From assembly GCA_005773755.1 (NCBI GenBank), contig SXHE01000612.1:1-7238 (forward strand): a stretch of 7,238 nt of DNA, read 5' to 3'. Below, piece by piece: positions 1 through 6,250 of the stretch (the first letter of the stretch is position 1; the number at the start of each line of letters is the position of its first letter). This DNA comes from Planctomycetia bacterium. GTDB taxonomy: Bacteria; Planctomycetota; Planctomycetia; Gemmatales; Gemmataceae. The notes below the pieces were generated by a model. It worked only from the letters and a program-made list of their open reading frames with translations. It was not told the DNA's origin and did not search any database. The translations under genes and the position numbers were made by a program.

Positions 1-1866
1 GAGCGGCGCGCCGGTGCGCTCCAGGAACCACTGGTCGGTGTCCGCGAGCGGGCGGCCGGCGCAGCGGCGCAGCGACGCGGGCGTGAGCCGGAACTTGCGC
101 GTGCCGTTCTGCTCGATGGGCAGCGCGTCCGCGTACTGCCCGATCTCCGCTTCCAGTAGCAGGTCGGCTTGCGGGGTGTCCACGGTCAGCGTTACGCCGT
201 CGTCGGCGACCGTGAGGCACCGCTGCGGGCGCGACTCGTAGTCGCGGTTACCGATCAGCCGCAGGTGCGCGAGGGCCGGCTCGCCGCCGTCCGCGGTCAT
301 GCCGATGCGGTCGGTCAGGCGCAGCGCGACCACGCCGCGCGAAACGGCCAGGTCGAGTTCGGCCGGCGTCTGGAACTCGACCAGCACCGCCGACGCGAAG
401 ATGGTGATGCGCTCGCGCTTGCTCGCCCACCGCTGGAGCAGATCGACGACGCCCGCGGGCACGGGGCGTGTGCCGTGGCGGTTTAGCGTCTGCACGATCA
501 TCGGCAGCGTGAGGCCGGATTCCAGGCCACGGTAGGTCTGCTCCGGGGTCAGTTCCAGCGTGCAGGCCGGGCCGATGCCCTTCCACCGCGCGAACCGCGA
601 CAGCGACGCGATCAGCCCCGGCGTCAGCCCCTGCCGGTACGCGAGCACTTCCGCGTTCGGCTGCACCATGAGCGTTTGCGGGAACGCCGGCGGCGCGGCC
701 GGTTCCTTCACGCCGAGCAGCAGGTGCCGGCCGAACGGCGACAGGCGTAGCAGGTCTCCCGACACTTCGATCAGGCCGAGCGGAAACGCGACGCCGAGCA
801 GGTAGCCGCGCACCCAACCCGCGCCCTTGTCCTTCACCGCGTCGTTCGGGATCGCGCCCGCCCACGACGGGTGGTGCGACCAGAGCCACTCCGCGACCGC
901 GTCCGGCGTGACGAACTCGCGCGCCAGGAGCAGCGCGAGGAAGCCCGCGGTGGGTGTGGGTGACAGCCCGTTGTCACTGGGGGCGTAACCGGCGAGTGGG
1001 TCCCAGGATTCCACCAGCGGCAGCGACGTGAACAGCTCCGCGAGCAGGGCCGCGAGCGGGCCGTCCCACGCGCCCGCGAACGTGGCTGCGGTGAGAGTGC
1101 CGTCGCGGTCGGCCAGCAGCCCGGACGCCTTCGCCCACAGCAGCGCGAGCACGCCGGGATCGGCGACCTGTGCGAGCTGATCGACCGGCGGCGCGGCTAA
1201 CACCGGGTCCGTTTGCAGGCGCTGGAGGTCGCGCTTGAAGAGCGTGTTGCCCTGCGTGAGTCGCACCGGGTCCGCGTGAACCTGCTGCCACACACCCGCG
1301 AGGCGCAGCGGCCATTCGAGGCCATCGGCCGTTCGTGCGGACACAGGGGGCTGACGCCCCCCGCTCAAGTTTGGCAGGCCCAGGTCTTCGCCGCGCGCGC
1401 GGGCCGCGACGCCGGGATGGACGAACACGACCGCGGCGTTCGTGCCCGCCGCGCCGTACCACGCGGTGAAGTCGGTCACGGGCGGCGCGTGCGGGTCCAG
1501 TTCGGGGAACAGCAGCCCGGCTTCGAGCAGCTCCTGAACGGGGGTGAAGCCGTCGTTGTGGTCGAGCGCGGACAGCAGCGTGAGCAGGTGCCCGACCTTC
1601 CACCGCGGCTGCCGGCTGAGGCCGACGAGCGCGAGCAGCTTGCGCCCCGCGTCCGGCTGCTCCTTGATGCGGCGGTCGATGACCGGCGGGTTGGTGATGG
1701 TGGCGGCGGCCTTGTCGAGCAGTTCGTCGGCCGGCATCTTGGTGCGCGGGCGCACGAGCTTATCGGCGACGGCCCGCAGCAGCGGCTCGCCGTAGCGCGC
1801 GAGCGCCTCGCGGCACAGGGACGACCAATCGGGATCGGCGGGTGACGGCATCGAGGTGTTCTTCAT
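1..1866 (-). CDS. XPB/Ssl2-like N-terminal (helicase-associated) domain protein, C-terminus cut by window edge
   Basis: The frame stays open for 622 codons from the ATG at 1866 to the left edge, so the C-terminus is missing. Residues about 397-500 resemble the N-terminal domain of XPB-type helicases (the Helicase_C_3 / XPB-Ssl2 N-terminal family): a 'MVQPNAEVLAY' strand, then a helix-rich stretch with TPEQTYRGLESG and a strand 'RITIFASAVLVEF'. The XPB helicase encoded nearby has the same domain at about residues 28-140. No Walker A or DEAD-type motif appears in the visible part, so it is not itself seen to be a helicase. From memory, the Mycobacterium tuberculosis XPB homologue (Rv0861c) also sits beside a protein of this family (Rv0862c, about 750 aa). 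I infer a role with XPB in DNA repair or transcription-coupled processes, but the biochemical function is unknown. An alternative start is the second Met at 1851; neither start has a good Shine-Dalgarno. Residues 168-175 are encoded by a palindromic repeat. Confidence 0.85.
   Translation of the reverse strand, partial: MKNTSMPSPADPDWSSLCREALARYGEPLLRAVADKLVRPRTKMPADELLDKAAATITNPPVIDRRIKEQPDAGRKLLALVGLSRQPRWKVGHLLTLLSALDHNDGFTPVQELLEAGLLFPELDPHAPPVTDFTAWYGAAGTNAAVVFVHPGVAARARGEDLGLPNLSGGRQPPVSARTADGLEWPLRLAGVWQQVHADPVRLTQGNTLFKRDLQRLQTDPVLAAPPVDQLAQVADPGVLALLWAKASGLLADRDGTLTAATFAGAWDGPLAALLAELFTSLPLVESWDPLAGYAPSDNGLSPTPTAGFLALLLAREFVTPDAVAEWLWSHHPSWAGAIPNDAVKDKGAGWVRGYLLGVAFPLGLIEVSGDLLRLSPFGRHLLLGVKEPAAPPAFPQTLMVQPNAEVLAYRQGLTPGLIASLSRFARWKGIGPACTLELTPEQTYRGLESGLTLPMIVQTLNRHGTRPVPAGVVDLLQRWASKRERITIFASAVLVEFQTPAELDLAVSRGVVALRLTDRIGMTADGGEPALAHLRLIGNRDYESRPQRCLTVADDGVTLTVDTPQADLLLEAEIGQYADALPIEQNGTRKFRLTPASLRRCAGRPLADTDQWFLERTGAPL
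1346..1362. repeat. REP-like palindrome inside the XPB-N domain gene
   Basis: GGGGGC-TGAC-GCCCCC forms a perfect 6-bp GC stem (1346-1351 with 1356-1361) around a 4-nt loop. On the minus strand it is read in frame as SGGRQPPV (residues 168-175 of the host gene), in a stretch between predicted folded parts. I recall this core as a frequent interspersed motif in Gemmata-type genomes; that is memory, not shown by the single copy here. Confidence 0.5.
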
Positions 1867-1867
1867 T

Positions 1868-1974
1868 GTGGTCCGCTCGCTCCGCGAGCGGTCGCGTAGC
1901 CACCAGTCTACGCTATTGAGAAATCGTGGGGCTTCGGGAGCGCCGCGGCACCGCTCGCGGAGCGAGCGGACCAC
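1868..1974. repeat. Pair of inverted 25-bp palindromic repeats (BIME-like)
   Basis: Positions 1868-1892 and 1950-1974 are perfect reverse complements of each other (25/25), separated by 57 bp. Each arm is itself a hairpin: CCGCTCGC-3 nt-GCGAGCGG at 1873-1891 and again at 1951-1969. A further small hairpin, GCGTAG...CTACGC (1894-1899 with 1908-1913), lies in the spacer. The left arm ends one base before the ATG at 1866, so it forms the immediate leader of the XPB-N domain gene. The whole 115-bp gap between that gene and the 75-aa gene is occupied by this structure. It may act in mRNA stabilisation, termination or nucleoid-protein binding, or be a passive REP pair. Confidence 0.75.
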
Positions 1975-1981
1975 CCTGGGG

Positions 1982-2209
1982 CTACTTCCCTACTACCTGC
2001 GGCGTGTGGCCCATCTTGCGGAGTTCGTCGAGCACCGCGTCGAGCTTGCCGGGGCGGATCAGCAACACCTTGTCGGACAACCGCCCCGCAACCTCGCTCG
2101 CGAGCTTCTTCCGCGCGAGCAACTCCTCCGCGAGAACCGCGTCCTCGGTGAGAACGAGGCACACGCGCCGGTGCAACTTGGCCGGAAGGCGAGCAGTCGG
2201 GTTGTTCAT
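1982..2209 (-). CDS. Small hypothetical protein, 75 aa, translationally coupled to the zinc-ribbon gene
   Basis: This is a 75-residue protein I do not recognise. It starts with a basic segment (KLHRR, residues 11-15), then shows a beta-alpha pattern: a VCLVL strand (16-20), a helical AEELLARKKLASEVAGRL segment (27-44), a KVLLI strand (47-51) and a second amphipathic helix ending in GHTPQVVGK. It has no signal peptide or membrane segment and its only cysteine is Cys17. Its ATG overlaps the TGA of the upstream zinc-ribbon gene as ATGA and has no Shine-Dalgarno of its own, so translation most likely depends on re-initiation. That coupling, codon choice typical of high-GC genes and the sensible secondary-structure pattern support it as real. 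Position suggests a helicase accessory factor, but that is inference only. Confidence 0.7.
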   Translation of the reverse strand: MNNPTARLPAKLHRRVCLVLTEDAVLAEELLARKKLASEVAGRLSDKVLLIRPGKLDAVLDELRKMGHTPQVVGK

Positions 2210-2487
2210 GGGGGAGAATCGCTATCCGTTGGCGAACCATCTGGTAGGTAAATCGCAAACCGCTCTGCACCAGGCTTCTGCCACATCACCCGACCACATT
2301 CAGGGCATTCGTAGAGCAAGCCATACAGACCAAGTTTGCGAGCAATTGCTGACTCGTCGCCCTTCAATGAAGCGAGTTCGTGATCGAGGAGTTGCTCGTA
2401 CTCCCGGTCGCGAACAGTCATCCAGCCGTCATCGGGAATCGGTGACAGATCGTGAACGAACCCGCACGGGCATTTCAGTTTCGGCAT
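2206..2487 (-). CDS. Small zinc-ribbon-like hypothetical protein, 93 aa
   Basis: This 93-residue protein carries a CPCG motif near the N-terminus (Cys6, Cys8, with His12 close by) and CPECG (Cys61, Cys64) near the C-terminus. The four cysteines could bind one zinc in a split ribbon, with an acidic helical middle (residues 25-55) between them. The C-terminus (PTDSDSPP) looks disordered. The ATG lies 3 bp after the stop of the XPB helicase gene, and the G-rich GGGGTGAGGT spanning that stop can serve as ribosome binding site. The last four bases overlap the next gene. The gene is about 55% G+C, clearly lower than its neighbours. I do not recognise a named family. A DNA- or protein-binding helper of the helicase is a reasonable guess from the coupling, but is not shown. 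Confidence 0.75.
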   Translation of the reverse strand: MPKLKCPCGFVHDLSPIPDDGWMTVRDREYEQLLDHELASLKGDESAIARKLGLYGLLYECPECGRVMWQKPGAERFAIYLPDGSPTDSDSPP

Positions 2488-2490
2488 ACC

Positions 2491-4257
2491 TCACCCCGCG
2501 GCGGCTTTCGTGGGCAGCACGTCGCGCTCGTCGAGGATCTCGTAGCTGTAGCCCTGCTCCGTCAGGAACATCTGGCGGTGGTGCGCGAAGTCGAGTTCGC
2601 GGGTGTCGCGGCTCACCAGCGTGAAGAAGTGGGCGTCGCCGTGGTCGCCCTTCGGTCGCAGGATGCGGCCGAGGCGCTGGGCCTCTTCCTGGCGGCTGCC
2701 GAACGTGCCGCTCACCTGGATCAGCACGTTCGCGTCGGGCAGGTCGATGGCGAAGTTGCCGACCTTCGACAGGATCAGGTGCCGGACCTCGCCGGAGCGG
2801 AACTTGTTGTACAGGTCTTCGCGCTCGCTGTTCGGCGTGCTGCCGGTAATCAGCGGCAGCTCGAACCGCTCCGCGAGCCGGTGCAGTTGGGACAGGTATT
2901 GCCCGATCACGATGACGCGCTGGTCCTTGTAGCGCGCCAGCAGTTCCGCGACCACTTCGTCCTTCGCCACGTTCTCGCTGGCGATGCGGTACTTGGCCCG
3001 GTGGTCGGCGACCGCGTACTCCATGCGGGTCGCGTCGGTCGGTAGCGCGACGCGGATCTCGCTGCAACTGGCGTTGGCGATCCACCCCTTCGATTCGAGT
3101 TCGCGCCACGGCACGTCGTACTTCTTCGGGCCGATGAGCGAGAACACGTCGCCCTCGCGCCCGTCCTCGCGGATGAGCGTGGCGGTCAGCCCCAGGCGGC
3201 GGCGGGCCTGAATCTGCGCGGTGACGCGGAACACCGGGGCCGGCAACAGGTGGACCTCGTCGTAGATGATGAGGCCCCAGTCGCGCTGCTCGAACAGCCC
3301 GAAGTGCGGGAAGTCTTCGGTCTTGTCCGGCCGGTACGTCAGAATCTGGTACGTCGCGACCGTGACCGGGCCGATGTCCTTCGTCTCGCCGGTGTACTCC
3401 TTCACCTCGTCGGCCGTCAGCGTCGATTTGTCGATGATCTCGCGCCGCCACTGCTTCACGGCCGTGATGCTCGTGGTCAGCACCAGCGTGTTCTTCTGGA
3501 GCAGCGACATGGCGATGATGCCGACGACCGTTTTGCCCGCGCCGCAGGGGAGCACGATGACGCCGCTGCCGCCGCGCACGTCACCGCCGGCGTGGAACAC
3601 GTCCGCCGCTTCGCGCTGGTAGTCGCGCACGTTGAACGGCGCGCCGTCGTGAACCATCGTGTCGCGCAGCGCGATCGGCAGCAGCGCGCCCTCGGTGTAC
3701 CCGGCGATGTCCTCGGCCGGGTAGCCGACCGTGATGAGCGCCTGCTTCAGCACGCCGCGAAAGGCCGGCGTGACCGCGAAGGTCGTGTCGTCGATCTTCT
3801 CGCCCAGGTACTCCTTCACCTTCTTGTTGCGGGCCAACTCCGCGAGCAGCGGCTTGTCGGAACAGACGAGTTTCAGGTGGTCGGCGTCGATGCGCTCGAG
3901 CTTCACGCGCCCGTACCGCGCGACGGTCTCGGCGATGTCGGTGGGGATGTTCTGCGGGATCGGGAACTTGGTGTACCGCTGGAGCACGCCGACCACTTCG
4001 TCGGCGCTGAACCCGGCGGCGGCGGCGTTCCACAGCGACAGGTTCGAGATGCGGTAGGTGTGGATGTGTTCGGGGCTTTTCTCAAGCTCCGCGAACGGCG
4101 CGATCGCGTCGCGCGCCTCGGTGTACTTCGGATTGTCCACCTCGACCAGAACGGAGCGATCCGACTGGACGATGAACGGGTTCGTCGGGTCGAAGCTCAT
4201 GGGCGGCGCGCTGGGGGCGAGCGCCTTCGCGATCTTCGGCGGCATGGTCACCGTCAT
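2491..4257 (-). CDS. xpb: XPB/Ssl2-family DNA helicase (superfamily 2)
   Basis: This is a complete 588-aa ATP-dependent 3'-5' DNA helicase/translocase of the XPB (ERCC3) family. Numbered from the ATG at 4257, the XPB N-terminal domain spans about 28-140 (starts FIVQSDRSVLVEVD). Next come the RDYQREA Q-motif-like segment (211-217), Walker A LPCGAGKT (236-243), Walker B DEVH (333-336), motif III LTAT (357-360), the XPB-specific RED motif (363-365), the thumb-like segment that follows, and motif VI QEEAQRLGRILRPK (523-536). All key catalytic residues are present. It closely resembles the mycobacterial XPB as I remember it. In bacteria its role is not settled; repair-related unwinding is inferred from the eukaryotic and archaeal homologues. 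Other possible starts are 4302 (would place a hairpin in the coding region), 4245 and 4200 (MSFDPTNPF, closest to the mycobacterial N-terminus). It heads the coupled cassette with the two small genes downstream. Confidence 0.95.
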   Translation of the reverse strand: MTVTMPPKIAKALAPSAPPMSFDPTNPFIVQSDRSVLVEVDNPKYTEARDAIAPFAELEKSPEHIHTYRISNLSLWNAAAAGFSADEVVGVLQRYTKFPIPQNIPTDIAETVARYGRVKLERIDADHLKLVCSDKPLLAELARNKKVKEYLGEKIDDTTFAVTPAFRGVLKQALITVGYPAEDIAGYTEGALLPIALRDTMVHDGAPFNVRDYQREAADVFHAGGDVRGGSGVIVLPCGAGKTVVGIIAMSLLQKNTLVLTTSITAVKQWRREIIDKSTLTADEVKEYTGETKDIGPVTVATYQILTYRPDKTEDFPHFGLFEQRDWGLIIYDEVHLLPAPVFRVTAQIQARRRLGLTATLIREDGREGDVFSLIGPKKYDVPWRELESKGWIANASCSEIRVALPTDATRMEYAVADHRAKYRIASENVAKDEVVAELLARYKDQRVIVIGQYLSQLHRLAERFELPLITGSTPNSEREDLYNKFRSGEVRHLILSKVGNFAIDLPDANVLIQVSGTFGSRQEEAQRLGRILRPKGDHGDAHFFTLVSRDTRELDFAHHRQMFLTEQGYSYEILDERDVLPTKAAAG

Positions 4258-4267
4258 GGTACTGGCA

Positions 4268-4291
4268 GCCCCCGGAAGCCTTTTCGGGGGC
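4268..4291. other. GC-rich hairpin just upstream of the XPB start
   Basis: GCCCCCG (4268-4274) pairs perfectly with CGGGGGC (4285-4291). The stem extends inward by two A-T pairs after one imperfect position, leaving a 4-nt loop. There is no T-run on either side, so it is not a classical intrinsic terminator. In the minus-strand transcript it ends 10 nt before the ATG at 4257 and would sequester the only G-rich, Shine-Dalgarno-like stretch there. It may mark the end of the kdgK transcript, control helicase translation, or indicate that the true start is downstream. Confidence 0.5.
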
Positions 4292-4317
4292 GAACATCTC
4301 ATGGTATCGGGGCGAGG

Positions 4318-4350
4318 CCGGAGCGGACAAGGCGAAGTGTCCGGTTCCGG
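4318..4350. other. Interrupted hairpin in the kdgK-XPB spacer
   Basis: CCGGA (4318-4322) pairs with TCCGG (4346-4350), and GGACA (4325-4329) with TGTCC (4338-4342), around an 8-nt loop and a small internal loop. It lies 47 bp beyond the kdgK stop in the 139-bp spacer and lacks a T-run. It may be a transcription-end structure or another dispersed palindrome. Apart from this and the hairpin at 4268-4291, I see nothing in the spacer. Confidence 0.35.
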
Positions 4351-4396
4351 CGATTGCCCTTGCGAAATGGGAAGAAAGTGGGTGGAAGGAAGTCGT

Positions 4397-5380
4397 TCAG
4401 CGGCGGATGCGCAGCCCCTGGCCCTGCATCGCGTCCTCGATCTCGTCCCTCGTGAGCCACGGCAAATCGCCGGGAACGGTGTGCTTCAGCGCGCCCATCG
4501 CGGCCCCGTAGTCCAGCCCCTTCTTCAGGTCGCCGTCGATCAGGCCGTGAATCAACCCGGCGGCCAGCGCGTCGCCCGCGCCGAGCCGGTCCACGATCTC
4601 GACCTCGTACCACGCCGATTCGTAGGTCTGGCCCTTTGTGTAGCCGACCGCGGCGAACCGGTTGCGCCACACCAGCGGGGCCTCGCGCCGCGTGCCGGCC
4701 ACGACGGACCCCCCGAACCGCTCGACCAGCCCCTCCGCCACTTCGGTGAAGTCTTCGCCGGTGATGCCGAACAGGTGCTCCGCGTCCGCCTCGCTGGCGA
4801 TGAGTGCGTCCACCTGCGGCAGCAAGAGGCTCAGCACTTGCGCCGCGTGTTCCTTCGGCCATAGTTTCGAGCGGTAGTTCAGGTCGAAGCACACTTGTAC
4901 GCCGGCGTCGCGGGCCGCGTGCATGGCCTCGTCCACCACTTCCGCCGCGCCGGGGCTGAGCGCCGCGGTGATGCCGGAGATGTGCAGCCACTTCGCCCCG
5001 GTGAAGATCGTCGGCCAATCGAACTGCCCGCGCTGCACCAGCGCGATGGACGAATCCTTGCGGTCGTACAGGATGGAACTGGCCCGCGGCGCGGCCCCGA
5101 ACTCCAGGAAGTACACCCCACAGCGCCCCTCCTCCGTGACCTGTACGAACTGATCGGACACGCCGATCTCGCGCACGCGATTGATGACGAGTTTGCCGAG
5201 CGGGTTGTTCGGCACGCGCGACACCCAGGCCGCGGAGCGACCCAGGCGCACCAGCCCCGCCGCGGTGTTCAGCTCCGCGCCGCCGATTTCGACGTCGAGC
5301 GACCGGGTCTGTTCGAGCCGCTGAAAGTTCGGCGGCGCGAGCCGCACCATGACTTCCCCGAACGCGATGACGTCTGGCAT
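4397..5380 (-). CDS. kdgK: 2-keto-3-deoxygluconate kinase (PfkB family)
   Basis: This is a cytoplasmic PfkB/ribokinase-fold sugar kinase of 327 aa, normal for the family. It probably phosphorylates 2-keto-3-deoxygluconate to KDPG with ATP. Visible features are the N-terminal FGEVMVRLAPP, the substrate-binding GGAELNTA (33-40), YFLEFG (90-95), FDLNYRSKLW (165-174, a hallmark of KDG kinases) and the second PfkB signature DRLGAGDALAAG (264-275) with the catalytic base Asp270. The ATG at 5380 was chosen because the family consensus begins there; a longer frame back to 5443 would run into the palindromic repeat. GGAA about 6 nt upstream is a plausible ribosome binding site. It follows eda in the same direction and supplies that enzyme's substrate, so the two form a KDG-degradation unit. 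Family-level sugar specificity is inferred from motifs and the neighbour. Confidence 0.9.
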   Translation of the reverse strand: MPDVIAFGEVMVRLAPPNFQRLEQTRSLDVEIGGAELNTAAGLVRLGRSAAWVSRVPNNPLGKLVINRVREIGVSDQFVQVTEEGRCGVYFLEFGAAPRASSILYDRKDSSIALVQRGQFDWPTIFTGAKWLHISGITAALSPGAAEVVDEAMHAARDAGVQVCFDLNYRSKLWPKEHAAQVLSLLLPQVDALIASEADAEHLFGITGEDFTEVAEGLVERFGGSVVAGTRREAPLVWRNRFAAVGYTKGQTYESAWYEVEIVDRLGAGDALAAGLIHGLIDGDLKKGLDYGAAMGALKHTVPGDLPWLTRDEIEDAMQGQGLRIRR

Positions 5381-5397
5381 GAGAGGTTCCGTATTGG

Positions 5398-5459
5398 CGA
5401 ACCCGGAGCGTGAGCGACGGGGTGGGAACACGCACCCCGTCACTCACGCTCCGGGTTCG
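5398..5459. repeat. 27-bp near-perfect inverted repeat between eda and kdgK
   Basis: Arms 5398-5424 and 5433-5459 are reverse complements at 26 of 27 positions (single mismatch C5415/A5442) around an 8-nt loop. The structure fills most of the 84-bp gap, beginning 5 bp after the eda stop and ending 17 bp before the kdgK ATG. There is no T-run. The outer core (CGAACCCGGAGCGTGAG) resembles a dispersed palindrome I associate with Gemmata-type genomes. In the bicistronic mRNA it would form a very stable stem-loop that could shield the upstream eda message from 3' decay or attenuate kdgK. Confidence 0.8.
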
Positions 5460-5464
5460 CCCGG

Positions 5465-6112
5465 TCACGAGGCCCGGTGGCGCTTCACGATGTCGGCGTA
5501 CTGCTTCGCCAGTTCGGTGATGCGGGCGAAGTCGCTGGCGGCGATGGCCTTCGGGTCGGCCATCTGCGAGCCGACGCCCAGGCACACGGCCCCTGCTCGG
5601 AGGAACTCGGCCGCGGTGCTCAGATCGACACCGCCGGTGGGCATCAGCTTCACCTGCGGGAGCGGGCCGCGCAGCGCACGGAAGAACGCCGGGCCGACCA
5701 CCTCGGCCGGGAACACCTTCACGATGTCCGCACCGGCCTCCCACGCGGTCAGCACTTCCGTCGGGGTGAACGCGCCGGGCATCACCAGCTTGTCGTAGCG
5801 GCGGCACATGCGGATCACGTCGGGGTTCACCGTCGGGGCGACGACGAACTCCGCGCCGGCGAGGAACGCGGCCCGCGCGGTCTCTGGGTCGAGCACGGTG
5901 CCCGCGCCGAGCAGCACGCGGTCGCCCAGTTGCTGCTTCGCGGCGCGGATCACGTCCAGCGCGTTGGGCACGGTGAAGGTCACTTCCGCGACCGTGACGC
6001 CGCCCGCGGCCAGTGCCTCGACCACGCGCACGAGGGGTGCGGGGTCGGAAAACCGAACGACGGCGACGATCCCGCAGTCGAGGACGCGCTGAAGGTGTTG
6101 TTCGCGGCTCAT
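5465..6112 (-). CDS. eda: KDPG aldolase (2-dehydro-3-deoxy-6-phosphogluconate aldolase)
   Basis: This is a class I aldolase of 215 aa, a typical length, that cleaves KDPG to pyruvate and glyceraldehyde-3-phosphate. Many homologues also act on 4-hydroxy-2-oxoglutarate. The TIM-barrel landmarks are in order: GIVAVVR (14-20), Glu43 in EVTFT (general acid/base), GAGTVL (69-74), the Schiff-base Lys132 in DIVKVFPAE (129-137), PTGGVD (158-163, phosphate binding) and GVGS (179-182). The position of E. coli Arg49 is Thr47 (EVTFTVP), as in the Thermotoga maritima-type branch, so this is a subgroup trait, not damage. The ATG at 6112 fits the family start; an in-frame ATG at 6148 would add 12 residues (MPIACRGRTIRY) unlike the family. 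The upstream neighbour is divergent, so this is probably the first gene of the eda-kdgK unit. Confidence 0.93.
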   Translation of the reverse strand: MSREQHLQRVLDCGIVAVVRFSDPAPLVRVVEALAAGGVTVAEVTFTVPNALDVIRAAKQQLGDRVLLGAGTVLDPETARAAFLAGAEFVVAPTVNPDVIRMCRRYDKLVMPGAFTPTEVLTAWEAGADIVKVFPAEVVGPAFFRALRGPLPQVKLMPTGGVDLSTAAEFLRAGAVCLGVGSQMADPKAIAASDFARITELAKQYADIVKRHRAS

Positions 6113-6119
6113 GTAGCGG

Positions 6120-6148
6120 ATTGTCCGCCCGCGGCACGCGATTGGCAA
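6120..6148 (-). promoter_or_regulatory. Candidate sigma70-like promoter for eda, possibly leaderless
   Basis: On the minus strand TTGCCA (6148-6143, 5 of 6 to the -35 consensus) is followed after 17 bp by GACAAT (6125-6120, 4 of 6 to the -10 consensus). Only 7 bp then remain before the ATG at 6112, so the transcript would start at or next to the start codon. It lies in the 138-bp divergent region between eda and the TerC gene. The match could be chance in a region this size. I see no convincing promoter pair for the plus-strand gene. Confidence 0.3.
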
Positions 6149-6250
6149 CGGGCGAATACTCGCGCCGTCGAGACGAACGCTAAACAGGTGGCTTTCGTGC
6201 CGATTGGTCGCTAGAGTCGTCAGAAGTCATCGCCTCCCACAGGGTCTACC

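Noticed and set aside
248..889. Minus-strand 213-codon frame and plus-strand frames (for example 1213-1845) in the first 1.9 kb
   Set aside because: They overlap the 622-codon frame that carries the XPB-N domain; their products are compositionally biased and featureless.
1868..1974. CRISPR array or transposon ends
   Set aside because: There are only two copies, in inverted orientation and self-palindromic, and the 57-bp interior has no coding capacity; a REP pair fits better.
2429..3451. 340-codon minus-strand frame within the helicase region
   Set aside because: It lies out of frame under the helicase motifs and is an Arg/Pro/Gly-rich shadow.
4268..4291. Classical Rho-independent terminator for kdgK
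   Set aside because: The stem is strong but no T-run follows on either strand, so I list it only as a hairpin.
4258..4302. N-terminal extension of XPB to the ATG at 4302
   Set aside because: It would translate the hairpin as RCSPPKRLPGAAST, which has no counterpart in the family.
3250..4455. 401-codon plus-strand open frame opposite the XPB helicase and the end of kdgK
   Set aside because: It is antisense to a gene with every XPB motif, and its product is a repetitive R/H/V/D/L-rich string with no family features.
4299..6137. 612-codon minus-strand frame spanning both eda and kdgK
   Set aside because: It is an out-of-frame shadow, very rich in Arg, Gly and Pro, crossing two well-supported genes and the inverted repeat between them.
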